Shown: positions 10,616-22,113, counted from the stretch's first letter. The stretch is 29,724 nucleotides of DNA from Tieghemiomyces parasiticus (GCA_027575765.1 JANBPT010000580.1:1-29724), one strand, 5' to 3'. Translations and numbers: made by a program. Notes: generated by a model not told the origin, from the letters alone.

Positions 10616-11866
10616 CTATGCTGCCTCACTATCCGGCTTAGATTCCTCGAACGCGCGGCTGACGAAACCATAACCCTCGCCGCCAGGTGTAGCGGCCTCG
10701 AGCACGTTGTTAACGTAGCGATGAGCCTCATTAATGAGGCTGTCGACATCTGGTCCTTCCACCACGGCGCGGTACAGTCGGCTGAACTCGGGGTCTTTGC
10801 GGGCCCTCCTGTGGCGGACCTGTTCGGCCTTGTGGTGGGCGATGAGCCGCTTGCGTAGCTCCTGGTCGCGGAGCACAGCGGTGCGCTGAATCTGGAGGGC
10901 CTGGAGTCGCTGTAAACTGACCTGGGCTTGGGCCACGGCGGCCTGGAGCATCTCGGGTTCCGTCGGGGCGTTGCTCTGTACAAAATCCAAGGCGACTAGC
11001 GTGACGCTGAGGATGGTAAAGGCCATACAGCGGAGGGTGTGACTGGTCTGGAACCCAAACAGGTGCCTCTCCCGGGCAGCCAGCTCAGATTCGAATGGTG
11101 AGGGTACTGCGTCGAGCAGCGTTGAGAAGGGCCATACGGACTCTCGACCGTCCGGGTCGATCAGCAGCACCCAATAATCGATAAAAAATAGAACCACCAG
11201 GAAAGATAGGAGGTAGGTGCGCCAGTCCTGCCTCCGCGGCGAAAAGGTCGTTGGAGTCGCCCCGTGTATCATCACCAGGAGGGCCATCCACAGGTACCCG
11301 GCGACCAGGCTAGAGGTGACGTAGGTTACATAGTCCGAGCCAGTCTGACACCATGTGCAGTCCAGCAGGGCTTCCTCGCCGTACGCACCGTAGAGCATCC
11401 GGTTACCCTTGACCTTCAAGCGGTCCACAAGGGTGTCGAGGCGGCCATAGGGCGTGCCGTGGGCATAGGTGAACTTGTCAAAGTCCGGAGATGCCTTGGC
11501 GTATGCCGAGGGTAAATCCTCGCCAGCCGGGTAGAAGGCCGCGCCATTGGCAGCGAACCGCTGCTTGTCGGCGTACTGCTTCCAGTGGTTACGCAGCTGG
11601 TGCTGCGGGGCCTTGATGGACACGTCTAGGGTGCGAAATAGGTTGGGTGGCGGCTTGAATAGTCCCGAGTAGACCTGGCTGAGGACCGTGACGCCAACCA
11701 GGGCGTAGAGCAGACCGTCTTTTACCCGGAAAGCCTCCCGGCGACGGACATGCCACGGGCTAGTACTACTGGGCCCGTCGGGCTTCCCTCGAACTAAACC
11801 TAGTACCAGAGAGACGACCGCCGGAAAGGCCACAAAGAGCCCGAGCTCGATGAGAAATTTCGACAT
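10616..11866 (-). CDS. Multi-pass membrane protein with CxxC motif and C-terminal coiled coil, unknown function
   Basis: A 416-residue single-exon ORF. Hydrophobic segments at about 4-25, 50-68, 177-201, 217-237 and 276-296 suggest five transmembrane helices. Between the second and third lies a hydrophilic domain (69-176) with PPPNLFRTLDV near its start and NRMLYGAYGEEALLDCTWC near its end, where C170 and C173 form a CxxC pair just before the third helix. From about 302 to 355 a Gln/Ala/Leu/Arg-rich stretch is predicted to be a coiled coil. The last 60 residues are polar. The block NLF...RLxxxxxRxLYxxYG..LxxCxWC resembles, from memory, widespread uncharacterised fungal membrane proteins, but I cannot name a characterised member. 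The ER, mitochondrial inner membrane or another organelle are all possible; the N-terminus could serve as signal or anchor. The start is the first ATG, placed directly before the first helix. Confidence 0.85.
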   Translation of the reverse strand: MSKFLIELGLFVAFPAVVSLVLGLVRGKPDGPSSTSPWHVRRREAFRVKDGLLYALVGVTVLSQVYSGLFKPPPNLFRTLDVSIKAPQHQLRNHWKQYADKQRFAANGAAFYPAGEDLPSAYAKASPDFDKFTYAHGTPYGRLDTLVDRLKVKGNRMLYGAYGEEALLDCTWCQTGSDYVTYVTSSLVAGYLWMALLVMIHGATPTTFSPRRQDWRTYLLSFLVVLFFIDYWVLLIDPDGRESVWPFSTLLDAVPSPFESELAARERHLFGFQTSHTLRCMAFTILSVTLVALDFVQSNAPTEPEMLQAAVAQAQVSLQRLQALQIQRTAVLRDQELRKRLIAHHKAEQVRHRRARKDPEFSRLYRAVVEGPDVDSLINEAHRYVNNVLEAATPGGEGYGFVSRAFEESKPDSEAA

Positions 11867-12503
11867 AGATGGACTGAATTTAAATGTGGAATGAAAGAGA
11901 AAGAGGCAAAGTCAGCCAAATAATGCCAATATGGTGAGGAAATTCGTTCGCAGGCAGTAATAGAGGATGCGCACCTTATATGTGAGAAATGTGGGCAAGG
12001 GTCCAAAGCGGACAGGCTATGGCAGAGGCACGAGTGACACTATAGTTTGGCACGGCCGATAAGCTCGCTGGTGAGGACGACAGCAAGGGCAAAATGGGAG
12101 ACAGGGGCCCGGCGGAGTCTGCCGACGCGGGTCGGGGTAGGCTTTGGGGCTTGACTTGAGCAAGTCGCCGTGCGCTGGCTCATGGCGACTGGTCGTCCAT
12201 GGTGGGAGTGTGCCGAGCTGGGCGGATCTGGTGTAACCCCAGACAAAGAGGGAGAGGATCTACCACCGTCGAGGAAGCCAACTGATAGGGCATGGCCAGG
12301 CGACCCAGCTTGGCTGTGTTGACGTGGCACTGCTCACTAGTGACAGGGACGAGGACCACTGTCAACCATTATCGCACTTCATCCAAGCACCTTATGGCGT
12401 ATACTAAACTGGCAGGTACCGGTTTACTGTCTAATAAAGCTGCAAATTAACAAAAAAAAACCATCACATGGTTATCTCGGTACCTTGCTTCTAACGGGAC
12501 CTT
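11867..12503. other. Intergenic region upstream of the membrane-protein gene
   Basis: Contains the membrane-protein promoter and the TRM732 3' flank. A CCAAT sequence lies on the plus strand within 11920-11940 (ATTGG as read by the gene). Minus-strand ORFs of 60-96 codons at 12040-12365 overlap in two frames and match nothing I recognise. An A9 run is near 12452-12460. Confidence 0.45.
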
Positions 12504-15500
12504 CTAGGCTTCAAACCACTGGTCAAGCAGACCCCCTGGGCAGTATAAGGCCGAGCTCAATCCAGGGTGTATGTCTACGTCGTCCAGCCGGTTCAGCAGA
12601 TCTGGACAGGGCAAGTTAATTGCAAACGTGCGGGTAATGGGCGGTAGCGTTGAATAGAATCAGGTTAATGCTCAAGGGTTTAGGAGGTGAGAGTACAACG
12701 GGGTATGTTTCCATCTCATAGTCAGACCTGGTGCAGTTGTCGAGGACTCCTGCGTACAGGGTTTCCTTCTGGGTTAGGGCTGCTAACTTACCATTGCCAA
12801 GAGAGAACTCGCATTTTGAAGCGTGCCGGGCGAACATCACCAACTGTACAATGATCTGGTAGACGCATAAGAAGACCGCCGGCTGAGATGTCACCTCCAT
12901 GGGCGAGTCGCCGTTTGCCTGCAGTAGTTTGGCAGGGTTGGGTAGCATGTGTGCGAGTTAAGGCAGGGGTATCAGGTTAACGGGTTAGGGTGGCTATACG
13001 AGAAAATACAGTACATACGGGCACTCGGGAGGGATGCAGATCGTTAAAGGTAAGCACAGTATGACTCAAGAGCGTCCTCCTCCCTCTCCAGTTCGACAGT
13101 AACCCCTTGTTACTTTGGCTTACCTTTAAAGTTTCCACCTCGTCGACGAAGACTTTGAAGGTGCGCCACAAGTGATCCACCACGTCATCGATTATTGCCG
13201 GTACTTCCGCTGGCAGAGCACCGCACGACCGGAGGCGGGGTGACCACGCCTGCCTTACTGTGGCGATCAGCACAGACTCCTCCTGGTAGAGGTTGCGCCG
13301 CTCGGCCGCAAACAAGGCCCGCTCCCCGTTGGATGCCGCCGCTGCAGCCGCCGTCCGTATGACCGTCCGTAGTCGTTCAGGACCTGCGGCCAACTCCGTG
13401 CGGGTTAGAGCTAGTAGGTCGGTGGGGGTTCCGGCGGCGTCGGGTGAGAGCCGCGGGGTGATATTGGCGAAGGCGGGGTTAAGTAGATACAAGCAGATGC
13501 CCCATGCGCTCGCCCGGTCACTCTGCACCTCGGCGTAACGCGTCAATGCCCACCGGAGCGCCCAGTCCGGATGGAGTGGCGCGGTAGATGACGTGCCATT
13601 GATCTGGGCCACGCTCTGAGCGGCCACTTCCCGCACGTCCGGGTCGTCGTCGGCCAGCAAACGGGTCAGCGCCACGAAGGCGGAGTCGACGGTGGCCGCG
13701 GGGGCGTCACTTGAAAACAGATGGGACACCGCAGGAGCGAGGGCGGTCGCGGCGGCAAGGCGGAGGGGTAAGGCCCGATCTGGATGGCTCAGGTGCCACA
13801 CCACGTCTCGCCAGGTCGTGCCAGCCGGATCGCTGGCCAAGCCGCCCACGGGCCATGCCTGGGCGACGCGGGTTCCAAGGAGCGGCAGGAGATGGCCCAG
13901 CAGGGCCGGATCCCGTTCTGTCCGCCAACCCTGAAGTAGCCCGGCCCAGTCGGCCCCGCCCAGTTCTACAGTCCCGTACACGCTTTCGAGTCGGGCCAGG
14001 AGGGCGGCCGCCGCCACACGGAGCCCGTACGGGATGCGTGAGGTATCTAATAGCATGGCCACCAAGTCTGCGGAGAGCAGCGCGACATCCAGATGGGCTG
14101 CGAGGTGCGGGCGTAACGCTGATTCGGGTGCAAGGCCTTCGGTGACGAACTGCAGGGCCGCCCAGCGGGCTTCGTAGGCCGGATGGTGCAAGCAAAGTCG
14201 CAGTAGTGTCGGTAGTGCCAACAGGGTCGGGGCCACACCGGACTTCACCAGGTGAAGCACGGCCAGCCGGAGCCCGAGCGGGGCGAGAGCCTGGGGACGC
14301 ACATAGGCACCTACGCTAAGGCCACCCTGGCCCGTCTCCGTTGCAGTCGATGGTTCCGCGAAAGTAGCATTGACCAGCTCGGCAGCGAAGGTCAGAACTG
14401 CGGCGCGTGCCCGGCGGGCCAACTCCTCGGTGACATAGGCCATCTCTGCGTCGTCGGTCTGGTCATCACCGCGGGCCCCATGGTTCCGACGTAGCACCTC
14501 GTTGAGACAGGCTAAATAGGACCGGATCAGGGTCCACAACGTCTCCTCGACGGCCCCAGGAAGGTTGGACGCGGTCAGCCCCCGCATAGCCGCCAGTAAT
14601 GGAGCCGGCACGTTACCAACGAATTCCAGGGCGGTGGGTGGGTGGTTCAGGGCTGCAGCGAGGCCCGGGGCACGCAGGAGGGCCGCGACCTGAAGGAGTC
14701 GGCCGTGGTGGGCGTTCGGTGGCAGCGGGGCAACCAGTGCGCTACAGCGACCCGCCAGGTAACAGACAAGCTCAGTACCGGGCACCAGACCGACAGTTGC
14801 CTGGGCGGCCATGGTACGCACGCGCCAGTCAGGGCTAGCACCGGCCGCCTCAACCGCGGGGAGGAAGGCAGCCAAGGGATGTACGGTAGACCCGGGGAGC
14901 TCGGCTACTGGGGCAGCGTGAAGTTTGCCTAGGAGCAGAAGGATAGGAAACAGACCGGGATGAACCGCGCGGCGGGCCAAAGTATCGTCCTCGTCACTGT
15001 CGCCACTGTTGACGGCGTCGGCCAGACGGGCCAACAGAAACGGATAGAGCCGCGGGAATCGGCCGAAAAATTCACGGCCAGTTAGGGATTGCCCAGCAGC
15101 GGTGAGGTGACCCGGCCGGTGGTCGCTAGGCTCCGCCATCATTTCTTCCGGCAGTGGGAGCTCGGCGTATACGGCGCTGCGGTCGGCGCTGACCGAGGGC
15201 GGGTCAGCGGCGTCGAGGGTGGCAGCGTCGCCCAGGACGCGGGCTGATTTGGTACCGAATGTCTTGGTGACGAGGGCAGAGAATAGCATCACGGAGCAGT
15301 TGCGGACAGCCCACGATGGGGAGGTAAAGCCCATCACAGCCAGTTCAAACCCGCGCTCGACGTACGGTAGCATGGCAGCGGCCACGGCAGCGTCCGTGAA
15401 GAGCTTTCGCAAGACGTTGAGGGCGTGAACTTGCGGGAGGTCGGTATCGGTGCCCGGGCGGGTAACAACCGCGTGTGTTCCATCGGTCTCGCCGGCGGCT

Positions 15501-18500
15501 ACCGTGACCAGACGTTCGGCAGCCCGGCCCAGGAGACGTCGATTGGCGGCGGGCTCGCCACTCACGATGGCCAGGATGGCGAGAGGCAGCCCGGCACTGC
15601 GCCGGGTGACCGACACAGAATAGGCGGTGACGGAGCCCAGGGCGTCGTCCAACCACCGGGCGGGGAGGGCAGCTAGGTCGGAGTGCGGGGAGGCCAGCAG
15701 CCGCGTGCACACTGCGGCGAATTCTGGGTGTAAGGCCGAGAATGCACCGCTATGGCGGATGGTCAAGAGCCAGTCACGCAGGCGACTGGCTTGCGTGGTT
15801 AGGGTCGCGTGGTCGAGTGGACCATCCACCTCGGGGCCGGGGAGGGCGCACAGTAGGACACGGATCAGAGCGCCGGCTTCTTTCATGGCCCGCCAGCAGT
15901 AGCTTAGCACAGCTTGATGGGCGTTGGTGGTATCGTCACCGGAGTTTGGTATACCACCATTCGCGGCCGTGATGGGCACTGGCAACCCCTCAGGGGAAGG
16001 GTCCGTCAGAGTGGGCAGTACGGCCTCGACAATCTGGGTGGTGGCGGCCAGGATACGATTCACCACGGTCTGCCAACCGTCCCGGTCGTCCCGCCACACC
16101 GCCGCCCGGTCAGCAAATGGAGTCTCTTCCAGTGCGTAGCGTACGGCGAGGCAGGGTCCATGGGCCGGGTAATCGCGGGCAGCGCAGGTCAAGTCACCAG
16201 TGGCTGCAGCGCACAGTTCCAACTGGACGACGAAGCGAGTCAAGCAGCCGACGGGTGTGGCCGGCAAGGCCAGTCCATTCAGCGTCCACTCGGTGTCGAG
16301 CGCATCCACCCACATTCGGGCCGAGGGGTCCAGCAACTTGCCCGCCGTGGCGGCGGCGTGGGTGTCTAGCGTGTAGGTTCCGTAGAGGAGACGGAGGCGC
16401 AAGGCGCCCGCCTCGGCCTCGTGGGCGCGCTGATCTAGGAGCATCCGCCGAGAAGTCGCGACCAAATTGCGCAGCTCGGTCGGGGTTCCGTAGGCCGGAA
16501 GTGGGGCCCGGAAGTGGCGTCGCAGGAGGGTGAAGGCGGCCCGACGGGTATCATCATAGGCCGTGTCGAGAGTCTGGAGCAGGGCGGCAGCTACATTCGG
16601 GCTGGCTAGCGGCAGGCGGAAAGGAAATACCGGCGGGGGACGCTGGCCGTCGGCAACGTACCCGTCCGGCAGCGGGGCCGTGGTAACCCCGAAGTGAGTG
16701 GCGAGGAGGTCGAGCAGACGTAGCGCGGAACTGACCCGCGGGAATGGCGCGCTCGGGTACAATCCGGCTAGACAGAGATTGATGAGCCAGGTGAGGAAAC
16801 CACGGACCAGGGCGATGCGGAGCACCACCGGTGGGTCCCGCAAACGCGCATCCGAATGCTCGTGGGTGTACCAGTCAGTAAAACCGGCTAGGGTGGGCGA
16901 AGTGGGGACCAGGAGAGCTAGCGTGCCGTGCGGCAGAGCGTCATTTAATTCCACATCAGGAACTGGGGTGTTTGGGGAGGTGCGGCGACGCTCGCGTTCC
17001 CATTGGTAGCAGTTGCCACGCAGCCGGGCCATGAACCGGTGCAGCTGGCCATCCAAGCGCTGCCGAAAATCTGGCGAGGGGTCGGCCATACCGGCCTGCA
17101 GGAGGGTGCCGATCCAGGCCAGTTCAGCAGGAGTGACGGGCTGAGTTCCGCGACGGGCCTCCGTAAGGACGCCCAGCAGGTCGAGACGGACCGTCTCGTC
17201 CGGGTGGCGCAGAGCGGCCGCAGCCTCGGCGGCAGTTAAACCTGGGACGTCGACAGGACTGCACGGGAAGTTTGGCTCATCAATCGGGAGCAGGTCGAGC
17301 GCCCGGGAAGCCTGGGCCACGGCCAGGAGGGCTGGTAGGCGGCCCTCGGCCTGGGGGTTCTCACGGATGTAACCCAGGAGTTCCGGGACGGCCTCAGGGA
17401 AGGTGCGCAGAAGGGTCGGCAAAAGCAGGCCAGACACGTTCTTTCGGGTGAGCGGCTGAGGACCCAGGAGGGCATCGCCGTAGGCCCGACACCATACCGA
17501 CCGCCAGTTGGCTCGGGCCGTCCCGTCGACGTCAGCCCGGAGTACCGGGGTTAGTCCCTGCAACAGGGCCCCGTGTAGTTCTGTGACCCGGGTGCGTAGA
17601 ATAGTATCGTGAACGCCCGTCAGGGATAGGGTCAGCACGCCGGGCTCGGCCGTGAAGAGGGCCGTGGGGCCCAGTCGGCGTGCCACGCTGGCCAATAACG
17701 GGTACTTGACCTTCTGCTCCCAACGCAGGGCCAGGACACGGTCGAGCAGCCGTCGGGTAAACGAAGCCGGCGATTCGTCACCTTCCAACCGGCTGAGTTC
17801 CAGCATGCCATCGAACATGGCTCGGACCTACGTGGCCGGGATGGAACGTGGCAGGTAAACATAAGCAGCACACCATGGTGGTTAGTTGGCGTTAGGTGTA
17901 CCACTATATATATCCAATTAGGCAGGCCCTTCCGAGGGATTGTAAGTGAGCCCTGCACGTCCCGCTGACCCGACACAAACGAATGACCCGGATTAGCTCT
18001 GACCCCCCTTTGGCTGGTGTGACTTACCTTATGCTGGATAGCATCCACGGGGTCGTCCCAGTGGTCCCACACGTATTTTAGAACGGTCTCGGTGAGCGCT
18101 GGCCGGGTCGCGTATGCGCGCACGGCCGCCACGTCCTCGGCGACGAGGTGGGGTGCCTTTTGGCTCAGACACTCGCGAATGCGGCCAATCCACAAGGCCA
18201 GGCTCTCAAAGATGAGCACCCGGTCCTGGAAGTCATGACAAGCATTGGCCACGGCGCAGAGGAAATCGAAGAGGGCCAGGATGAGGGCCGGTTGATCCGG
18301 GGAAGGACAGCGTATCAGATCGGCGAGGGGGAGGTAGACCAGAAACCCGCGGACCAGGCAGAGGATGCCCATGGTACGGGACACTGGTCGGTCGGCCGGA
18401 ACCGGGAGCTCAATGAGCTGTCGGGCGGTTTGGGCAGCGGCACTTTCGGCGGCATGCTCGTGGACCAGGGCCAGGACCATCCCGGCGATCTGGGCCACTT

Positions 18501-19446
18501 CCAGAGTAAAGACCGCCACATTGTCCACAAATAGCCGCGCTACAGCAGCCACTAGGTCCGCGCGGGTTCGGAGTGTGTGGTCGGCTACGTCGATCCCCTC
18601 GATTTGACGGAGGTGGGTCAGCGACGCGACCCAGGACTGGTGGTCAGTCGCGGGCGGGGCCTGACTATCCTTGCTTAATGGACGACCCGTCAGTGCGGGG
18701 TCGGCGGTGGTCAGCAACATTTGGAAAGCCCGGTTAGTCCGTTTGAGGTGCTCAAGCCGGTCGGCACGGCCGCACGGCGGACTCAGATGGAGACTAGCCA
18801 GCTGGGCGACGAGATCGGGGCTACCCTCCTCCGAATCATAGGCCAACACGAGTGCGGTTTCGAGAGCGCCCTCCGCGAGCGTGATAATTAAAGGTTCATA
18901 GGCATATACGATCGCATCGGCCCAGACAGGGAAATCGCCCAGCATCTGGATGGTGTCGGCGCGCTGGCCGACGGACTGGCGGCGGTAGAAGCAATCCAGT
19001 GGTCCATTACCCGCCCGCCGGGCGAATCGTTCTAGAGCTCGGTGCAGGAACGCGCTGGAGGTCTGAGCCTGGTTATGTTCGGCCAGCCAGGCAACGGCGG
19101 CTGTGAGGACCACTGCGCTCTGCCGCCGAGACCCGAGGTCCGGGGCGGCAAAGTAGGTCGTACTGGCCACGTCGAGAAGGGCCGTGCTGACTAGTTCTGG
19201 GTCGATGTCGGCCCCCGGGGTCTTTAGCGCCTTTTCGAGCTGCTTGAACCAGCGACCTTGCTGTGTCCAGTCGGCGGCAACGTCGGTGGCAATTCTGTAC
19301 AGCGGACCGAGGATCGGCTCGGTGGATGGGCTGGAGGTAGTGAAGGGCTTGAGCAACGGGGCCCAGTGGGCAGCTAGGGTGGCATTGGTCACGCCGGGTT
19401 TTCCGATCTGGTCACGCCTGCGGCGTGTTTTGGCTAGGAGACCCAT
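12504..19446 (-). CDS. TRM732: tRNA 2'-O-methylation cofactor TRM732 (THADA/DUF2428, HEAT-repeat protein)
   Basis: Trm732 partners the Trm7/FTSJ1 methyltransferase for 2'-O-methylation of nucleotide 32 in the tRNA anticodon loop; THADA is the animal homologue. Four exons: 19446-18028, 17827-13124, 12918-12792 and 12601-12504, separated by introns of 200, 205 and 190 nt in phases 0, 0 and 1. The spliced product is 2115 residues, longer than yeast Trm732 (about 1420) and human THADA (about 1950). The diagnostic DUF2428 core lies at about residues 1273-1330: HALNVLRKLFTD followed by a SPSWAVRNCSVMLFSAL segment and TFG. The rest is Leu/Ala-rich alpha-helical repeat sequence. Intron 1 uses donor GTAAGT and an acceptor whose TAG is an in-frame stop. 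The last exon joins as SLGN-D-LLNRLDDVDIHPGL and ends DQWFEA, a THADA-like C-terminus that the unspliced frame would miss. Exon 2 is 4.7 kb and strongly G/C-rich. Family identity is secure; the two short 3' exons are well supported by phase and splice sites but unproven. Confidence 0.93.
12602..13123 (-). other. TRM732: TRM732 introns 2 and 3 flanking the 127-nt exon 3
   Basis: Intron 2 is 13123-12919 (donor GTAAGC, acceptor CTGCAG, with CTAAC and TTAAC branch-like sequences upstream). Intron 3 is 12791-12602 (donor GTAAGT, acceptor GTCCAG). Exon 3 (12918-12792) encodes a hydrophobic helix around QPAVFLCVYQIIVQLVMF. Without splicing, exon 2 would run 45 codons into intron 2 and stop at 12977, losing the C-terminal 74 residues. 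Confidence 0.75.
17828..18027 (-). other. TRM732: TRM732 intron 1
   Basis: Phase 0, 200 nt, donor GTAAGT and acceptor CACGTAG. The acceptor TAG is in frame with exon 2, so the downstream frame only looks as if it starts at its first Met. Branch-like CTAAC sequences occur about 40-60 nt before the acceptor. Joining gives DAIQHK-VRAMFDGMLELS. Confidence 0.85.
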
Positions 19447-20319
19447 GTCAGTAAAATTGTCAAGGACCGAGACTGGGAACAGAATAAGCGTGATGAGTTG
19501 TGGTGTAATGACTTTGGGCCAATGTGGTAAGGTGCAACCAAGGTATTGGTGTCCCCTGCATAGGGGTACCCCGTCTTTATTGCTCTAACGCCAATCCAAG
19601 GTTTAGCGCCCAGCTGGCCTTGCAGGCCGCCCTGCTGCCCTATCGCTATCCTATTTTTTTTTCTTTGGGTCCTGTCCTACCCTCGCCTCTTAGCCTACGC
19701 CTGCACAACTCCGCGTCGCGCGCGAATCTTCTTGTCTCTACTTTCTCTTTCTCTTTAGATCTAATTTAGTCGACCAGCTCGTTGATTCCCCCTTATTCTA
19801 TACCCAGTTTACTAAATAAAATTGACGTAGAGGCAATAATGACCAATATTGCTCGGCCATGTGCGGAGCGGATCTAGAGCCGGGTGAGCTTTTCCCTACG
19901 GTATGGCGGTCGTATCCGATTGTTCTGAGCCATGGGACGCTATTTGGGTCGGGGTGAAAAATCTATTGAAGCCATAGGAGGCATTGCGACAAAAAGTGTT
20001 GACCGGACATAAGCCCATACCATTCACGAAGCACGTGTGTTTGATTAAAGCTCACCAGTGAAAGATATATGTACTAGGTGCCCCTGTCTAGATTATGAAT
20101 CTTCACTTCCAGATATGACCCTAACAAGGTCAAATATGTAACGAGCGCAAGTCAATTCGGTCATCACCACTATTAAACAGGAAAACGGGGCATTACAGTT
20201 GGGGTAAGTCGGTATATTAAAAGCAAACGGTATAAGGGGAGTCTGAACAGAGCGTCGAGTGATACCGCCAGGAAGACAGTAAGGAACCAAAACGACGCTA
20301 GTATCATTACTAATACCCA
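19447..20319. other. Intergenic region between TRM732 and FEN1
   Basis: Holds the TRM732 promoter (left part) and the FEN1 3' UTR (right part). Bases 19640-19770 are C/T-rich with a T9 run near 19653. No gene or structured RNA is recognised. Confidence 0.5.
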
Positions 20320-22113
20320 CTACCGCTTCCTGGCACCACCAGCCTTGGTGGTTTTCTTGGCCTTAGCATCTTTGGGGTCCTTTCCGTTTGCCTGGGTATA
20401 TGGAGCATGGGCAAGTGTACGGTGGTTAGCTGGATGATACTGTACGCAAATGGCAGTTAACACTGCATCTAAGGACAGTAGCCTGGGCACGCTACCTTGG
20501 CCTCTAATCTTCCGACCGTTTTAATCCGGTGCCTCCTGGAAAAAAAAACTTACCTTCCGCTTGGTACCGGCGGCGGGGGTTGGGTTCGAAGCAGGCTTGA
20601 AAAAATTGTCGAGGCGGCCCTGGGTGGCCGTCTTTATCTGCTTGCGCAGCTTTTCGGCACCCCGTCGCACACGGTCCTCGGCGAACCCCTTCTCCCGGAC
20701 CAGGAAATCAACCAGTTTTTCCTCGTCGGGGACCTCCCACTTGAACTCCAGGTTGGTTAAGTCGGCCACTTCAGGGTTCAGAAACAGTTCACGGGCGGCG
20801 GCGTAGGGCCAATCCTCGGGGATGGTGTACTTATTAGTGTCTAAATTCTCCACGATCTTGTCAATGCTCCGGTGCTGCTGTATCAGGTTGTAGGCGCGGT
20901 GTGGACCGATACCCTTGATAGAGTCACAGTAGTCGCAGCCTAGCAAGATGCACAGGTCAACAAACTCCGTACGAGTCAGGGCCATATCAGCTAGAACCCG
21001 GTCCAACCGGAACTCGGCGATGGGCAGCTTGCGGCTCTCGCTAAAGGTCAAGTGGCGGAGAAGGACCGGGGAGTCGAAGGTCATGGTGTCCATGTCCTCC
21101 GATGCCGCCGCATAGACTTTGCCTGCCCGCGCGAGCGCCGCGCACTGGGCTTCTGCTTCACATGGGGCGTCCATGTGCGGGATGCCCATCAACGTGAGGA
21201 GCCGTTTGCACTCAGCGTTGTGCTCGCGGGTCACCTTAACCGTGCGTCGAGTGAATTTATCGACCATCTCAGCGTCACCTGTTGGTCCAGCGGGGGTTGA
21301 AGGGATGTGAAGGCGTTAAAGTAATTAGCACAAAAGCGGTAGCGCGGAAGGCTGTGGGCTTTCTGAGGTGCATTAAGCTTGGACGCCTTTCTGAAGCGTA
21401 GGCCGTAGGATCGAGGGTACTACATTTCTACTTACCTGTCTCCTTGGCCTCCTCCAAAGACTTGGTGGCCTCTTTCCGGCGTTCCATACGCTTGGCTAAC
21501 TAGGGGGGTGCAATGGGACGGACGAAATACAGCAATATACCAATGTAAGCTACGGACTAAGGGTTACTGGATAAGGGCTCCGTTTGGAGGGGGCTACGTC
21601 TTACCCTCTCTGAGGACACGCAGTCTACCCTTGGAGCACAACTCCCTTCGTTGGATCAAGAAGCGCCCTACTGGGCGGACCTACCTCGCCCGACTTGAGT
21701 GTCGGTGGTTTACCGTCGAAGACATAGAGCGGCTTGATCCCGTTCTCCACCATGCGAATGGTGCGGTAAAACATGCCCATGAGGTGACTGGGTTACGGTT
21801 AGGTGAAACCGGAGAGGGTAGCAGCGAGAATTGGTTAGCGTGGCGGGTCTTCCATGACTGCGGATTTTGGATTTGCCCTGGGGTTGATCGGAGCACCCAT
21901 TACAGCGCTAGGGTACCAGACATACCTGGTGGTTTCCCCGGCCTCATTCTGGAGGTTCTGTCCGTCGCCGGACCGCACGGCCACGAGGAACTGGTACAGG
22001 GAGGTGGACGCATCGACCGCCACCTTCCGGCCAAAGTAGTTTTTGATTTCCGAGGTCACTACTGCCGAGGCGGCGTGGTCGCCGATGAGTTTGGACAGAC
22101 CATGAATACCCAT
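20320..22113 (-). CDS. FEN1: Flap endonuclease 1 (Rad27/FEN1)
   Basis: Structure-specific 5'-flap nuclease for Okazaki-fragment maturation and long-patch base excision repair. Five exons: 22113-21926, 21787-21685, 21499-21436, 21278-20554 and 20391-20320. Introns are 138, 185, 157 and 162 nt with phases 2, 0, 1 and 0. The product is 383 residues, the usual FEN1 length. It starts MGIHGL, giving the essential free N-terminal Gly2. Two-metal active-site residues are all present: D34 (VAVDAS), D87 (FDGKPP), E159 and E161 (CEAEA), D180 and D182 (SEDMD), D234 ([13 protein letters not shown], which also begins the helix-hairpin-helix). A PCNA-interacting box QGRLDNFF lies at 338-345, followed by a Lys-rich tail from the last exon ending GGARKR. 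A CCAAT box and an ACGCG core lie 80-95 nt upstream of the ATG. FEN1 is tandem with the upstream trihelix gene. Very secure. Confidence 0.97.
20392..20553 (-). other. FEN1: Last intron of FEN1, with early polypyrimidine/AG decoy
   Basis: Donor GTAAGT is followed immediately by a T run and CCAG, a complete-looking acceptor only 18 nt from the donor and too close for normal splicing. The accepted acceptor is CCCAG ending at 20392, which restores the basic FEN1 tail (23 residues). Retention of the intron would end the protein at a TAA at 20521-20523, ten residues past K360. Confidence 0.8.

Noticed and set aside
12616..12948. Separate 110-codon gene on the minus strand
   Set aside because: Its first half is TRM732 exon 3 and ends in a GTAAGT donor; the rest is intron. 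Splicing yields a THADA-like C-terminus instead.
12962..12995. Telomere-like TTAGGG/CTAACCC
   Set aside because: Single copies only, inside TRM732 intron 2, where CTAAC is better read as a branch-point sequence.
13692..16533. Many plus-strand ORFs of 80-151 codons across TRM732 exon 2
   Set aside because: Antisense shadows of a G/C-rich 4.7-kb exon; none has recognisable domains.
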